DNA of 64,000 nt from Streptomyces termitum (GTDB lineage: Bacteria > Actinomycetota > Actinomycetes > Streptomycetales > Streptomycetaceae). The DNA lies in the NCBI RefSeq assembly GCF_014650175.1, contig NZ_BMUL01000004.1, positions 248,001-312,000 on the forward strand. Reading direction: 5' to 3'. Every line of letters begins with the position of its first letter. The first letter of the stretch is position 1. Of the stretch, positions 1 through 7,614 are shown in pieces. A model generated the notes under the pieces. That model ran no database searches. It had not been told where the DNA came from and saw only the letters and a list, made by a program, of their open reading frames with translations. Both the position numbers and the translations under genes were made by a program.

Positions 1-151
1 GCAGCAGGGTCGACTTCCCGGAGCCGTTGGTGCCGATCAGGCCGGTGCGGCCGGGGCCGACGGCGACCTTCAGGCCGTCGAAGACGCCGGTGCCGTCGGG
101 CCAGGCGAAGGAGAGGGCGGCGGAGGAGAGGAGAACGGGCTGGTGTGACAC
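1..151 (-). CDS. ABC-F family ATPase, N-terminal fragment (cut by window edge)
   Basis: Only the first 50 codons are inside the window. They read into a nucleotide-binding domain with a complete Walker A motif (GTNGSGKSTLL) at about residues 40-50, preceded by a short first beta-sheet region with no membrane segment. The lack of any N-terminal transmembrane part and the early P-loop fit a soluble tandem-ATPase ABC-F protein (ribosome-associated), though a single-domain transporter ATPase cannot be excluded. The GTG start is chosen because GGGAGG lies about five bases before it and no ATG is available in frame nearby. It is read leftwards, downstream of the ssgD-like gene, from a leader of up to 330 bases. 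Confidence 0.75.
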   Translation of the reverse strand, partial: MSHQPVLLSSAALSFAWPDGTGVFDGLKVAVGPGRTGLIGTNGSGKSTLL

Positions 152-480
152 GAGGGCCTCCCGGATGCCGCGGGCACGGACGCGGGCGTCGGCGTGCGCG
201 CGGACACAGGTGTGAGCACGGGCAGGAGCGACGTGTGAGACACCGGGGCGCGGGCGGCGTGGAGAACGGCTCGTCCACCGAGGTCGAGAACGGCACGCAC
301 GGCACAGCGGGGCACGCGCGGCACGGTGTCTCGGGACCTCAGACGAGCAACGTTCCTTCTCCGATCGGGAGGTGAGGGGACGCCGACGACGGTACGGGCC
401 GGGCCGGGAGGGCCGCAAACGGTTTACGGCGGCCGGGAACGCCTCACGGCGGCCCCGGGGGCCGCCGCGTCACCACCGGG
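152..480 (-). promoter_or_regulatory. Long 5' leader/intergenic region before the ABC-F gene
   Basis: No gene is supported here. On the minus strand there is a promoter-like pair (TTTGCG at 414-419, TACCGT at 389-394, 19-base spacer), which would give a leader of roughly 230 bases. A short GC hairpin at 448-466 follows the stop of the ssgD-like gene. Inside the leader a four-codon reading frame TTG-CTC-GTC-TGA (350-339) follows AGAAGG at 355-360, which would fit a uORF attenuator as known for some antibiotic-resistance ABC-F genes. The uORF is an inference from one short motif. Confidence 0.3.
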
Positions 481-897
481 CTACGGAAGGCCGCCCAGCA
501 GCTCCGCCAGGTCCCGGTCCCAGTCCAGGTACTGGTGCTCGCGCCCCGACGGCACCAGGTGCTGCGACCGCTCCAGGAAGAGGCGCAGCTCCGAGGTGCG
601 CACATGGACCATCGCGACGCCCTCCGGGGCGTGGAACTCGACGACCGTGCGGTCGTACCCGTACGGCCGCAGCCGCACGTCGCCGTCCCCGGCCGGGCGG
701 TCCACGCCCTGCGCGAGCAGCTCCCGGGCGAAGGCCCAGGACACCTCCACGCCCTCCAGGGTCGCCGGCGGCGGGAAGGCCATGCTGACGGCGTACGGAT
801 CGTCGAGGTCGTAGCGGAGGGTGGCGGGGACGGTCTCCATCCGGGGAGCGGAAGCGACCAGACGGGCCTGGACGGGCTGCTCGATCACGGCGGACAC
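481..897 (-). CDS. ssgD: SsgA-like sporulation/cell-division protein (SsgD-like)
   Basis: A 138-residue protein with the length and core of the SsgA-like (SALP) family, found only in morphologically complex actinomycetes. The region LRYDLDDPYAVSMAF (about residues 26-40) and WAFARELLAQG match the conserved SALP core seen in SsgB. SALPs guide septum placement and peptidoglycan remodelling during sporulation; SsgD is thought to affect lateral wall integrity. The ssgD symbol is chosen from neighbourhood (ABC-F gene next door, order as around SCO6722) and is less certain than the family. GTG at 897 is preferred over the in-frame GTG at 888 because GAGAGGAG lies six bases before it. Confidence 0.8.
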   Translation of the reverse strand: MSAVIEQPVQARLVASAPRMETVPATLRYDLDDPYAVSMAFPPPATLEGVEVSWAFARELLAQGVDRPAGDGDVRLRPYGYDRTVVEFHAPEGVAMVHVRTSELRLFLERSQHLVPSGREHQYLDWDRDLAELLGGLP

Positions 898-1130
898 GGC
901 GGACTCCTCTCGCGGGGCTGCGGATCCTGAGCGTCTCCCCGACACCAGGGCACCTGACACCACTGAAGACGAGCGGGAAGCCCGGAACGTGCACCGGGAA
1001 ACCGCGTGAGGTGCGTCACCGTGCATTCCGCTTGCGTCCCGGAACCGGCCGGAGAAAGCTGTCGGACCCGGTGCGCGGAAGACCCCGGCGGCGGCCGTGC
1101 GGGGCTTCCGGTAAGCCGGTGCCGCCCGGT

Positions 1131-1616
1131 TCAGCGTTCTTCGGCCACGTCGTCGTCGGGTTCCGCGCAGGGGCCCGAGTGGTCGCAGTAGGGCTGGTTC
1201 CCCGAGGCGCCGCAGCCGCAGAGGACCACCCGCGTCTCCCGCCGCTCCCCGTCCCCGTCCGCGACCCGCAGGTCCCCGCGCACCACCAGCTGCCCCGACG
1301 CGGAGCGCCGCACGGTGGTCGGCGCGTCCGGCGGCTCCGCCGTCCCGTCGGCGGGCCGGTACCGGAGCGCGCCCGACGGGCAGCGCCGGATCACCTCGGC
1401 GACCCGTTCCGGGGCGGCGGCGTCCGGCAGCACCCACGGGCGCCGGGAGAGGTCGAAGACCTCCGGCAGCCCGCGCACGCACTCGGCCGCGTGCAGACAG
1501 CGCCGGGGCTCGAAGGTGACGGTGACGCCCTCGCCCTCGTACTCCTTGATCCGCGGCTTCCCGGCCTCCGGGGGCCGCTCCGTGCCGGATCCGCCGCCGG
1601 CCGTCGCCTCGCTCAT
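1131..1616 (-). CDS. Small double iron-sulfur protein: divergent 4Fe-4S domain plus CDGSH-like domain
   Basis: 161 residues, two predicted cluster domains. Residues about 22-95 form the divergent mono-cluster domain: cysteines in RRCLHAAECVRGLP and RRCPSGALRY, as in DUF1271/Fer4_19 proteins. The C-terminal part carries CGCGASGNQPYCDHSG, the CDGSH/mitoNEET signature with the usual C-x-C...P-x-C-D but with HSG where G-S/T-H is normally found, so the histidine ligand is displaced. Such proteins are cytosolic redox or cluster-transfer proteins of unknown substrate. It stands alone on the minus strand, divergent from the propeller gene at 1799. A convincing RBS is not obvious; the ATG at 1616 is the first plausible start. 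Confidence 0.8.
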   Translation of the reverse strand: MSEATAGGGSGTERPPEAGKPRIKEYEGEGVTVTFEPRRCLHAAECVRGLPEVFDLSRRPWVLPDAAAPERVAEVIRRCPSGALRYRPADGTAEPPDAPTTVRRSASGQLVVRGDLRVADGDGERRETRVVLCGCGASGNQPYCDHSGPCAEPDDDVAEER

Positions 1617-1663
1617 GCCGCCAGCCTAGGAACGCCGCCCGCGCCCCGCACCCCGAGCGCCGA

Positions 1664-1712
1664 CCGGGCCGGGACGGCGGCCCTCCGGGCGGACCCGGGC
1701 CGGGACGGCGGC
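1664..1712. repeat. 18-bp GC-rich direct repeat
   Basis: The 18-base unit starting CCGGGCCGGGACGGCGG occurs exactly at 1664-1681 and 1695-1712, with a shorter partial copy (GGACGGCGGCCCTC) at 1747-1760. All lie between the divergent Fe-S and propeller genes. It may be simple GC-rich duplication rather than a binding site. Confidence 0.5.
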
Positions 1713-1784
1713 TCCCGGACAGGTCGGGCCAGGACAGGACCGGATCGGACGGCGGCCCTCTGGACGGGCCGGGCCGGGCCCCGC

Positions 1785-1790
1785 TAGCTT
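1785..1790 (+). promoter_or_regulatory. -10 box for leaderless propeller gene
   Basis: TAGCTT ends eight bases before the ATG at 1799, and there is no Shine-Dalgarno sequence. This spacing fits transcription starting at or next to the start codon. No good -35 is visible. Confidence 0.4.
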
Positions 1791-1798
1791 CCGGCGCC

Positions 1799-2971
1799 AT
1801 GACACCTGTGCGAAAGACGCGACGCGTGATCACGGCGGGACTGCTGGGGACGGCGCTGGCGCTCACCCTCGCGGCCCCCGCGCGGGCCGGGGCGACCCCC
1901 GCGGCCCCCGCGATTCCCGCACCCCCGGCGGCCCCCGCCTCCTTTGCGGCCCCCGCCCCCTCCACGCTTTCGGCGGCCCTCGCGGCCCCCGCGCCCGACA
2001 CCGCCTGGCGGCTCACCGCCACCGGCACCGACGCCCGCTTCCGGGGACTGGCCGCGATCGACCGCCGTACCGCCTGGGCGGCCGGTTCGAAGGGCACCGT
2101 GCTGCGGACCACCGACGCCGGCCGCACCTGGCGCGACGTCTCCCCGCCCGGCGCGGCGGACCTGGAGCTCCGTGACGTCGAGGCGTTCGACGCCCGCCGG
2201 GCCGTGGTGCTCGCCATCGGCGAGGGCGAGGCGTCCCGGGTGCTGCGCACCGAGGACGGCGGCGCCACCTGGACCGAGGCGTTCCGCAACACCGACCCGC
2301 GCGCCTTCTACGACTGCGTCACCTTCCTCGACCACCGCAACGGACTCGCCCTCGGCGACCCCGTCGACGGGAGGTTCCGGATCCTCGCCACCCGCGACGG
2401 CGGCCGCTCCTGGGCGGTCCTCCCGGACGCCGGGATGCCCGCCGCGCTCCCCGGCGAGGCCGGCTTCGCCGCGAGCGGCCAGTGCCTGGTCGCCGCCGGA
2501 CCCAAGGACGTCCTGTTCACCACCGGCGGCGGCGCGACCGCCCGGGTCTTCCGCTCCGCCGACCGGGGCCGCACCTGGACCGTGACCGACACCCCCGTCC
2601 CGGCCGGCGACCCGGCGCGCGGCGCCTTCGCGCTCGCCTTCCGCGACCGCCACCACGGCATCGCGGTCGGCGGCGACTACCGCACCGGGCAGCCCTCGCC
2701 GGACGCCGCCGCCACCACCTCCGACGGGGGCCGCACCTGGACCCCGTCGGCCACCCCGCCGCCCGCCTACCGCTCCGGCGCCGCCTGGCTCCCGCACCAC
2801 CGGTCCGCCGCCCTGGCCGTCGGCCCCACCGGCACCGACCTCACCCTGGACGGCGGTCGCACCTGGCGGACCGTGGACAGCGGCTCGTACGACACCGTGG
2901 ACTGCGCCCCGGACGGCGGCTGCTGGGCCTCCGGCGAGAAGGGCCGGATCGCCCGGCTCGCCGGCCGGTGA
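1799..2971 (+). CDS. Secreted beta-propeller protein (BNR/YCF48-like repeats)
   Basis: 390 residues. The first about 30 residues form a Sec signal peptide (RKTRR, then a hydrophobic stretch, then APARA), followed by an Ala/Pro-rich linker to about residue 60. The rest repeats a GRTW/GATW signature five to six times (DAGRTWRDV, DGGATWTEA, DGGRSWAVL, DRGRTWTVT, DGGRTWTPS, DGGRTWRTV), each with an alternating-strand spacing of about 50 residues. This is the sialidase/BNR or photosystem-assembly-factor YCF48-like propeller fold. Such proteins are often labelled oxidoreductase in streptomycetes without evidence; no catalytic residues can be named. It is probably exported and exposed at the wall. 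It is monocistronic. Confidence 0.75.
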   Translation: MTPVRKTRRVITAGLLGTALALTLAAPARAGATPAAPAIPAPPAAPASFAAPAPSTLSAALAAPAPDTAWRLTATGTDARFRGLAAIDRRTAWAAGSKGTVLRTTDAGRTWRDVSPPGAADLELRDVEAFDARRAVVLAIGEGEASRVLRTEDGGATWTEAFRNTDPRAFYDCVTFLDHRNGLALGDPVDGRFRILATRDGGRSWAVLPDAGMPAALPGEAGFAASGQCLVAAGPKDVLFTTGGGATARVFRSADRGRTWTVTDTPVPAGDPARGAFALAFRDRHHGIAVGGDYRTGQPSPDAAATTSDGGRTWTPSATPPPAYRSGAAWLPHHRSAALAVGPTGTDLTLDGGRTWRTVDSGSYDTVDCAPDGGCWASGEKGRIARLAGR

Positions 2972-2998
2972 GCCCCGGAGGGCGGCGGTGAGAGGGGG

Positions 2999-3298
2999 TC
3001 AGGCCGACGGCTGCTCGCGGTGGCCGGCCAGCCCCTCGACCGTCCGCGAGGCGTAGAACTCGGTGATCCGGTACGCGCACACGCCCTCGGCGCTGAAGGG
3101 GTCGGCCGCCGCGATCCGCTCGATCTCGGCCCGGTCGACCCCGGCGGCCAGGATCACCCCGCCGTCGCGGGGGTTCTTCCGCCCGGAGGCGAGGAACACC
3201 CCGGCGGCGTACTGCGCGTCGAGCCAGGCGAGGTGCGCCTCCATCAGGGCGTCCGCCCGCTCGACGGGCGCGGTGTAGGTCAATTCGAGTACGAACAT
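2999..3298 (-). CDS. YciI family protein
   Basis: 99 residues, the usual length of YciI-like proteins with a ferredoxin-like alpha-beta fold. Recognisable are the N-terminal MFVLELTYTAP strand, the HLAWLDAQYAAGVFLASG helix region with the conserved histidine and aspartate, and the C-terminal DPFSAEGV motif followed by the ITEFYA strand. The biochemical role of most members is unknown; some act in chlorinated aromatic metabolism or as transcription-associated domains. It lies between the propeller gene (convergent, ends 2971) and the SUKH gene; the 36-base gap to the latter allows co-transcription on the minus strand. Confidence 0.85.
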   Translation of the reverse strand: MFVLELTYTAPVERADALMEAHLAWLDAQYAAGVFLASGRKNPRDGGVILAAGVDRAEIERIAAADPFSAEGVCAYRITEFYASRTVEGLAGHREQPSA

Positions 3299-3334
3299 GC
3301 GTGCAAGGCTATCCGGCGCGGACCGGGCCGCCGG

Positions 3335-3934
3335 TCACCCGCCCAGGGCCTCGGCGACCGGCTCGAAGCGGTGCTCCACCGGCTTGTGCACCTCGTACAG
3401 GTAGCCGAAGTACGCCGTCTCCACGGTCCCCGCCAGGACGCCGTGGAGGAAGGCGGCGCACCCCGTGCCGTGCGCCTCCCACAGCGGCCCGCGCCCCTCG
3501 TTGTAGAGCACCGTCCAGGTGTCGGGGTGCCGGCCCGGCCGCACCAGCCAGTACAGGAAGGCGCCGGAGCCCTCCTCGAAGGCCCACGGCACCACCCGCG
3601 AGCCCGGCTCCGCCAGTTCGGCGGGCGGCTCCTCGTCGGCGTAGTCCCACAGGCCCCTCAGGATCTCCTCCCGCTCGGCGGTCTGCGCGAGCAGGTCGTG
3701 GTCGGGGCGGTCCGCGCCGGGGGCGAGCAACCACACGGTCTCGTCGAAGACCCCGCAGCCGTACGTCTCGACGAGGTGCCGGTAGTCGGCTGGGAGCGCG
3801 GTGCCGAGGGCGGCCTCCGTCCCCGCCCAGTCCACGGCGGGCGGCCGGGCCGCGGGCGGCGGACAGAGGCGTACGAGACCGGCGAGGGGACCGGCGGCGT
3901 CCGGGGCTTCGGCGGTCCGGGCGGAAGGGCTCAT
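3335..3934 (-). CDS. SMI1/KNR4 (SUKH) family protein
   Basis: 199 residues. The core LGTALPADYRHLVETYGCGVF matches the SUKH fold signature (L-P-x-D-Y-x-x-F/L-x-x-Y-G-x-G), followed by conserved tryptophan positions (GLWDY, PWAFEEGS, TWTVLYNEG). SUKH proteins are frequent immunity proteins against contact-dependent or polymorphic toxins, but in Streptomyces they also occur as stand-alone genes, as here; no toxin gene is adjacent. ATG at 3934 is taken as start; the reading frame stays open further upstream but without SUKH similarity. It diverges from uppS at 4112. Confidence 0.75.
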   Translation of the reverse strand: MSPSARTAEAPDAAGPLAGLVRLCPPPAARPPAVDWAGTEAALGTALPADYRHLVETYGCGVFDETVWLLAPGADRPDHDLLAQTAEREEILRGLWDYADEEPPAELAEPGSRVVPWAFEEGSGAFLYWLVRPGRHPDTWTVLYNEGRGPLWEAHGTGCAAFLHGVLAGTVETAYFGYLYEVHKPVEHRFEPVAEALGG

Positions 3935-4111
3935 GGACGGGAAGGCTACGCGACACCCCGGCCGCAGATTCGTACATGTGTGCCACGGGTGGCGGCATCC
4001 CCGTTGCGCCCGGCCGCCGCCCGCCGCGCTGCCAGACTGCCGCACGAGCACGCACCGGCGGGGGCGCGGGCGGACGGGCGGGCCGGGGACGCGAGGCGGG
4101 GTGGGGTGGGC

Positions 4112-4897
4112 GTGACCGAGGAGCCCGGGTCGGGGCGGGTCCGGACGGGCGCGGACGCGGGGCCGGACGACGGCGGGGCGCGGCCCGTGCCCCGGCACGT
4201 GGCCTGCGTCATGGACGGCAACGGCCGTTGGGCGCAAAGCCGTTCGCTGCCGCGCACGGCCGGTCACCAGGCCGCCGAGGCCGCCGTCCTCGACGTCATC
4301 GAGGCGGCCCGCTCCGCCGGTGTCGCATGGCTCAGCCTGTACGCCTTCTCCACCGAGAACTGGAACCGGCCCGGCCCCGAGATCGACCACCTGATGCGCC
4401 TGGTCCGCCGGGTGGTGCGCAAGCACGCGCCGCTGCTGCTCGCCCGGGGCATCCGCTGCCGCTTCCTCGGCGTCACCGACCCCCGCGTCCCCCGTGAACT
4501 CGCCCGCGACTTCGCCGACCTGACGCTGCTGACCGAGGAGAACCGGGGGATGACGCTGACCGTCGCCTTCGACCACGGCGGGCGCCGGGACATCGTCGAG
4601 GCCGCCCGCGCGCTGATCCGCGGCGGGGTCACGGCGGACGAGGTGACCGAACGGACCTTCGCGGAGCACCTGCCGCACCCCGACACCCCCGACGTGGACC
4701 TCGTCATCCGCACCTCCGGAGAGCAGCGCATCTCCAACTTCATGCTCTGGCAGGTCGCCTACGCCGAGTGGGTCTTCCCCGAGGCGCTCTGGCCGGACTT
4801 CCGGGCCCCCGACTTCCTCGCCTGCCTGCACGCCTACCGGCGCCGCGACCGCCGCTTCGGCGGCCTCCCGGCCCCGACGAACGGAGCCCCCCGATGA
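4112..4897 (+). CDS. uppS: cis-Prenyltransferase (undecaprenyl/polyprenyl diphosphate synthase)
   Basis: 261 residues. The catalytic MDGNGRWA motif lies at about residues 34-41, with Asp35 binding the Mg-diphosphate. The later signatures AFSTENWNRP, VAFDHGGRRDI, DLVIRTSGEQRISNF and YAEWVFPE...WPDF are all intact, so the enzyme should be active in condensing FPP with IPP units to make the polyprenyl carrier lipid for wall synthesis or a shorter cis-prenyl chain. Streptomycetes usually carry more than one such gene; which chain length this one makes cannot be read. The start is GTG at 4112 (G-rich but unclear RBS), with an unconserved N-terminal tail. Its stop overlaps the ATG of the next gene by four bases (ATGA), so the two are translationally coupled. 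Confidence 0.92.
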   Translation: MTEEPGSGRVRTGADAGPDDGGARPVPRHVACVMDGNGRWAQSRSLPRTAGHQAAEAAVLDVIEAARSAGVAWLSLYAFSTENWNRPGPEIDHLMRLVRRVVRKHAPLLLARGIRCRFLGVTDPRVPRELARDFADLTLLTEENRGMTLTVAFDHGGRRDIVEAARALIRGGVTADEVTERTFAEHLPHPDTPDVDLVIRTSGEQRISNFMLWQVAYAEWVFPEALWPDFRAPDFLACLHAYRRRDRRFGGLPAPTNGAPR

Positions 4898-6555
4898 CCC
4901 CCGCCCCGCCCCCCACCCCGTCGGACGGCCCGCCCACCGGCCCTCGCCCCGGCTCCTCGGGCGGCCCGTCCGCCGGTCCGTCCGCAGGTCCGTCCGAGGA
5001 GGTGACCGCCCCCGGCGCGACCGCGCCGCCCCGGACCCCGCCCCCGGCCGACGAACCGCCCCCGGCGGCCGACGCGCCGCCCCTCTTCGGGCCCGGGTCG
5101 CGTTTCCACTCCTTCGCCGACGACCCCCGGTGGGCGCTCGCCCTGATCCGGGCGACCGTGCTGGAGGCCGCCCACCCGCAGGTCGGCGCGGCCCTCGCCG
5201 ACAACTCCACCTTCGTCACCCACCCCTGGCGCCGCCTGCGCAACACCTTCCGCAGCCTGCGGCGCATGTTCGGCGCCGACCAGGCTGCGCGCGAGCGCGA
5301 GGCCGCCCGGCTCAACCGGCTGCACGCGCGCATGAGCGGCACCGACGGGCGGGGCCGGGGGTACGACGCGATGGACCGGCCCACCCGCGCCTGGGTCGCC
5401 GCCACCCTCTTCGAGAGCACCGTCACCATGTGCCGGCTGAGCGGCCAGCCGCTCGACCCGGAGACGACCGAGCGGATGTACGCCGAGTACCGCGGCTTCC
5501 TCGCCGCCCTCGACGGTGACGCGGACGAACTCCCGCCCACCGTCAGCGAGTTCTGGCCCTACTTCGACCGGGTCGTCGAGACCGAGCTGGAGAACACCGA
5601 GGCCGCCCGGATCATCCTCTACCACCTCTTCGACCACTTGCCCGCCCCCGCCCTCTTCGAGGGCGCGCCGACGCTCTGGGCGGCCGGCCGGGCCGTCGTC
5701 GGCCCGCTCCTCGGCGCCGTCACCGTCGCCTCGCTCCCCGAGCCGTACCGCCGCCGGGCCGCGCTGCCGGAGCTGCCCGGCGCGCGGACGCTGATGCGGG
5801 GCGCCTACCTCACGGCGGGACTGGCCCGCTTCCTGCCCCCGGGCTGGATCAGCGCCGAGAGCATCCTCGACCTCCTCTTCCTCTCGCCGGGGAGCGACGA
5901 CCCGCGCACCCGCACGGTCACCGCGCTGCGCGACCGCATGCGGCGGGCCGGCGCGCTGCTCCGCCTCCTCACCCCCCTCGCGGGGGCCGCCGAGGGCCCG
6001 GGCCCGGGCACGTACCCCGGCGCCCCGGCGGACGCCCGTACGGAGGCGAGGACCGGCACCGGCCCCGCCACCTTCGCCCGGCGCACGGCCGAGGAGTTCT
6101 TCCGCACGGTCCTCGACCAGACCGGCGACGGCCGCCTCGACTGGCCCGACCTCGCCGCGATGGCCCGCGAACTCGCCACCCGCCTCGACCTCGACGAGCC
6201 CGAGGAGACCCGGCTGTACGACGCCTTCGCCGCCTGGTGGCGCGAGCTCCAGGCCGCCCTGGACACCGACGGCGACGGGTGGATCAGCGCGCGGGAGTAC
6301 GCCGCCGGGGTGCCCTCGCTGGCCGGGCCCGCGCTCATCCGCGTCGCCGAGGTCCTCTTCGACGCCACCGACCGCGACGGCGACGGCGCCATCGGCGCCG
6401 ACGAGTACCACGCCCTCTTCCGCACCGCCTTCCGCCGCGACCTCGACACCACCGGCGGCGGCTACGGCCGCTCCGCCTTCGTCGGCGACTTCCTCGCCTT
6501 CATGTCCGGCCGCCGCTCCGGCACCCCCTACGACCCCCTCCTCGCCGACGCCTAG
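4894..6555 (+). CDS. MpaB-family (DUF2236) oxygenase with C-terminal EF-hand domain
   Basis: 553 residues in two parts. After a Pro/Gly/Ala-rich disordered N-terminus (about 1-65), residues about 68-360 form the DUF2236/MpaB domain (GPGSRFHSFADD, ATVLEAAHPQVG, DNSTFVTHPWRR, EFWPYFDRVVE), a haem-type oxygenase fold shared with latex-clearing and mycophenolic-acid oxygenases. Residues about 400-510 hold three consecutive 12-residue EF-hand loops: DQTGDGRLDWPD (408-419), DTDGDGWISARE (457-468) and DRDGDGAIGADE (493-504), each with Ca ligands at 1, 3, 5 and 12. Calcium-gated oxygenation is therefore possible. It is coupled to uppS by an ATGA overlap, suggesting a polyprenyl or lipid substrate, by inference only. 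Confidence 0.82.
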   Translation: MTPAPPPTPSDGPPTGPRPGSSGGPSAGPSAGPSEEVTAPGATAPPRTPPPADEPPPAADAPPLFGPGSRFHSFADDPRWALALIRATVLEAAHPQVGAALADNSTFVTHPWRRLRNTFRSLRRMFGADQAAREREAARLNRLHARMSGTDGRGRGYDAMDRPTRAWVAATLFESTVTMCRLSGQPLDPETTERMYAEYRGFLAALDGDADELPPTVSEFWPYFDRVVETELENTEAARIILYHLFDHLPAPALFEGAPTLWAAGRAVVGPLLGAVTVASLPEPYRRRAALPELPGARTLMRGAYLTAGLARFLPPGWISAESILDLLFLSPGSDDPRTRTVTALRDRMRRAGALLRLLTPLAGAAEGPGPGTYPGAPADARTEARTGTGPATFARRTAEEFFRTVLDQTGDGRLDWPDLAAMARELATRLDLDEPEETRLYDAFAAWWRELQAALDTDGDGWISAREYAAGVPSLAGPALIRVAEVLFDATDRDGDGAIGADEYHALFRTAFRRDLDTTGGGYGRSAFVGDFLAFMSGRRSGTPYDPLLADA

Positions 6556-6638
6556 GCCCTGCCCCGGGCCGGGGGCGTCGCGTCCCCGGCCGTGATCCGC
6601 CGGACGCGGCCCGGTCACCGGCCCCGGAGGCGGCGCCG

Positions 6639-6644
6639 TAAGGT
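6639..6644 (+). promoter_or_regulatory. -10 box for leaderless endonuclease V gene
   Basis: TAAGGT lies eight bases before the ATG at 6653 and no RBS is present. The DNA-damage TGTCRG element found at other promoters in this window is absent here. Confidence 0.45.
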
Positions 6645-6652
6645 GTCCGGTC

Positions 6653-7348
6653 ATGGCGATCATCGGGATTCCGGCGGGGTGGCCCGCCGACGAGGGGGCG
6701 GCGCTGGACGTCCAGCGGCGGCTGCGCGGACGGCTCGTGCTCGGCGAGGACGGGCCGCCCGCGGGGGAGGGCCGTGTCACCGGCCTCGACGTGGCCTACG
6801 ACGACGAGCGGGACCTCGTCGCCGCGGCGGCCGTGGTCCTCGACGCCCGCACCCTGGAGGTGGTCGAGGAGGCCACCGCCGTCGGCCGGGTCTCCTTTCC
6901 GTACGTCCCCGGCCTGCTCGCCTTCCGGGAGATCCCCACCGTGCTCGCCGCCCTGGACGGCCTCGCCGCCGACCCCGGACTGCTGGTGTGCGACGGCTAC
7001 GGCATCGCGCACCCGCGCGGCTTCGGCCTCGCCAGCCACCTCGGCGTCCTCACCGGCCGGCCCGCGATCGGCGTCGCCAAGAAGCCCTTCACCGCCACCG
7101 GCGCCGAACCGGGGCCCCGGCGGGGCGACTCCGCGCCGCTGCTCGCCGACGGCGAGGAGGTCGGCCGGGCCCTGCGGACCCGTACCGGGGTGAAACCGGT
7201 GTACGTCTCCGCCGGCCACCGGGTCTCCCTCGCCACCGCCCTCGCGCACACCCTCGCCCTCACCCCGCGCTACCGCGTCCCCGAGACCACCCGGCGCGCC
7301 GACTCCCTCTGCCGCCGCGCCCTCGCCGAGGCCCTCGCGGCGGGCTGA
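6653..7348 (+). CDS. nfi: Deoxyinosine-specific endonuclease V
   Basis: 231 residues, normal length for EndoV. It cleaves the second phosphodiester bond 3' of deoxyinosine in DNA (or inosine in RNA). Conserved motifs are complete: GLDVAYDD with catalytic Asp46, FPYVPGLLAFRE (the PYxPG wedge), CDGYGIAHPRGFGLASHLG with Asp114, and GVAKKPF. The last helix has RADSLCRRALAEA. It stands alone with a leaderless-type promoter; the microprotein gene follows 49 bases later from its own promoter. Confidence 0.95.
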   Translation: MAIIGIPAGWPADEGAALDVQRRLRGRLVLGEDGPPAGEGRVTGLDVAYDDERDLVAAAAVVLDARTLEVVEEATAVGRVSFPYVPGLLAFREIPTVLAALDGLAADPGLLVCDGYGIAHPRGFGLASHLGVLTGRPAIGVAKKPFTATGAEPGPRRGDSAPLLADGEEVGRALRTRTGVKPVYVSAGHRVSLATALAHTLALTPRYRVPETTRRADSLCRRALAEALAAG

Positions 7349-7367
7349 ACGCCCGCGCCGGGGGCCG

Positions 7368-7390
7368 TTGTCAGACCCGCACGGCACAGT
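7368..7390 (+). promoter_or_regulatory. PafBC/RecA-NDp-like DNA-damage promoter before the microprotein
   Basis: TTGTCAGAC (7368-7376), eight bases, then CACAGT (7385-7390), then seven bases to the ATG at 7398. The element and spacing equal those before the macrodomain gene at 16416. The -10 is weaker (C in place of the first T of TAnnnT). Confidence 0.5.
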
Positions 7391-7397
7391 GGTCCCC

Positions 7398-7541
7398 ATG
7401 ACGCACCAGGCCACCCCCTCGCCGCGCCGCTCCTCCGCCGGGCGCGCCCTCCCCGCCGTCCTCGCCGTCGCCGGGCTCTCGGCCGTCGCGTGGACCTGCG
7501 CCATCCTGTACGTCCTCGCCGACTGGGCCACCGGCTCCTGA
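7398..7541 (+). CDS. 47-residue single-span membrane microprotein
   Basis: An ATG follows a DNA-damage-type promoter by seven bases, as expected for a leaderless message. The product starts MTHQATPSPRRSSAGR, a positively charged head, followed by one hydrophobic helix (about residues 17-41, LPAVLAVAGLSAVAW...AILYVL) and a short tail ADWATGS. It should insert with the N-terminus inside. Codon third positions are strongly G/C as in true genes. I do not recognise a family. Its promoter suggests a membrane-acting stress microprotein, similar in style to small division inhibitors made on DNA damage, but this is speculation. Confidence 0.6.
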   Translation: MTHQATPSPRRSSAGRALPAVLAVAGLSAVAWTCAILYVLADWATGS

Positions 7542-7614
7542 CCCCGGCCGGGACCGGCTCACCGGCCGGACCGCCGCCCGCCCCGGCCCCGGACCGCCGC
7601 CCGGCCCCCGGCCG

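Noticed and set aside
3335..3934. SUKH protein as immunity gene of a toxin system
   Set aside because: No toxin, WXG100 or secretion gene within reach, so the immunity role is unsupported here.
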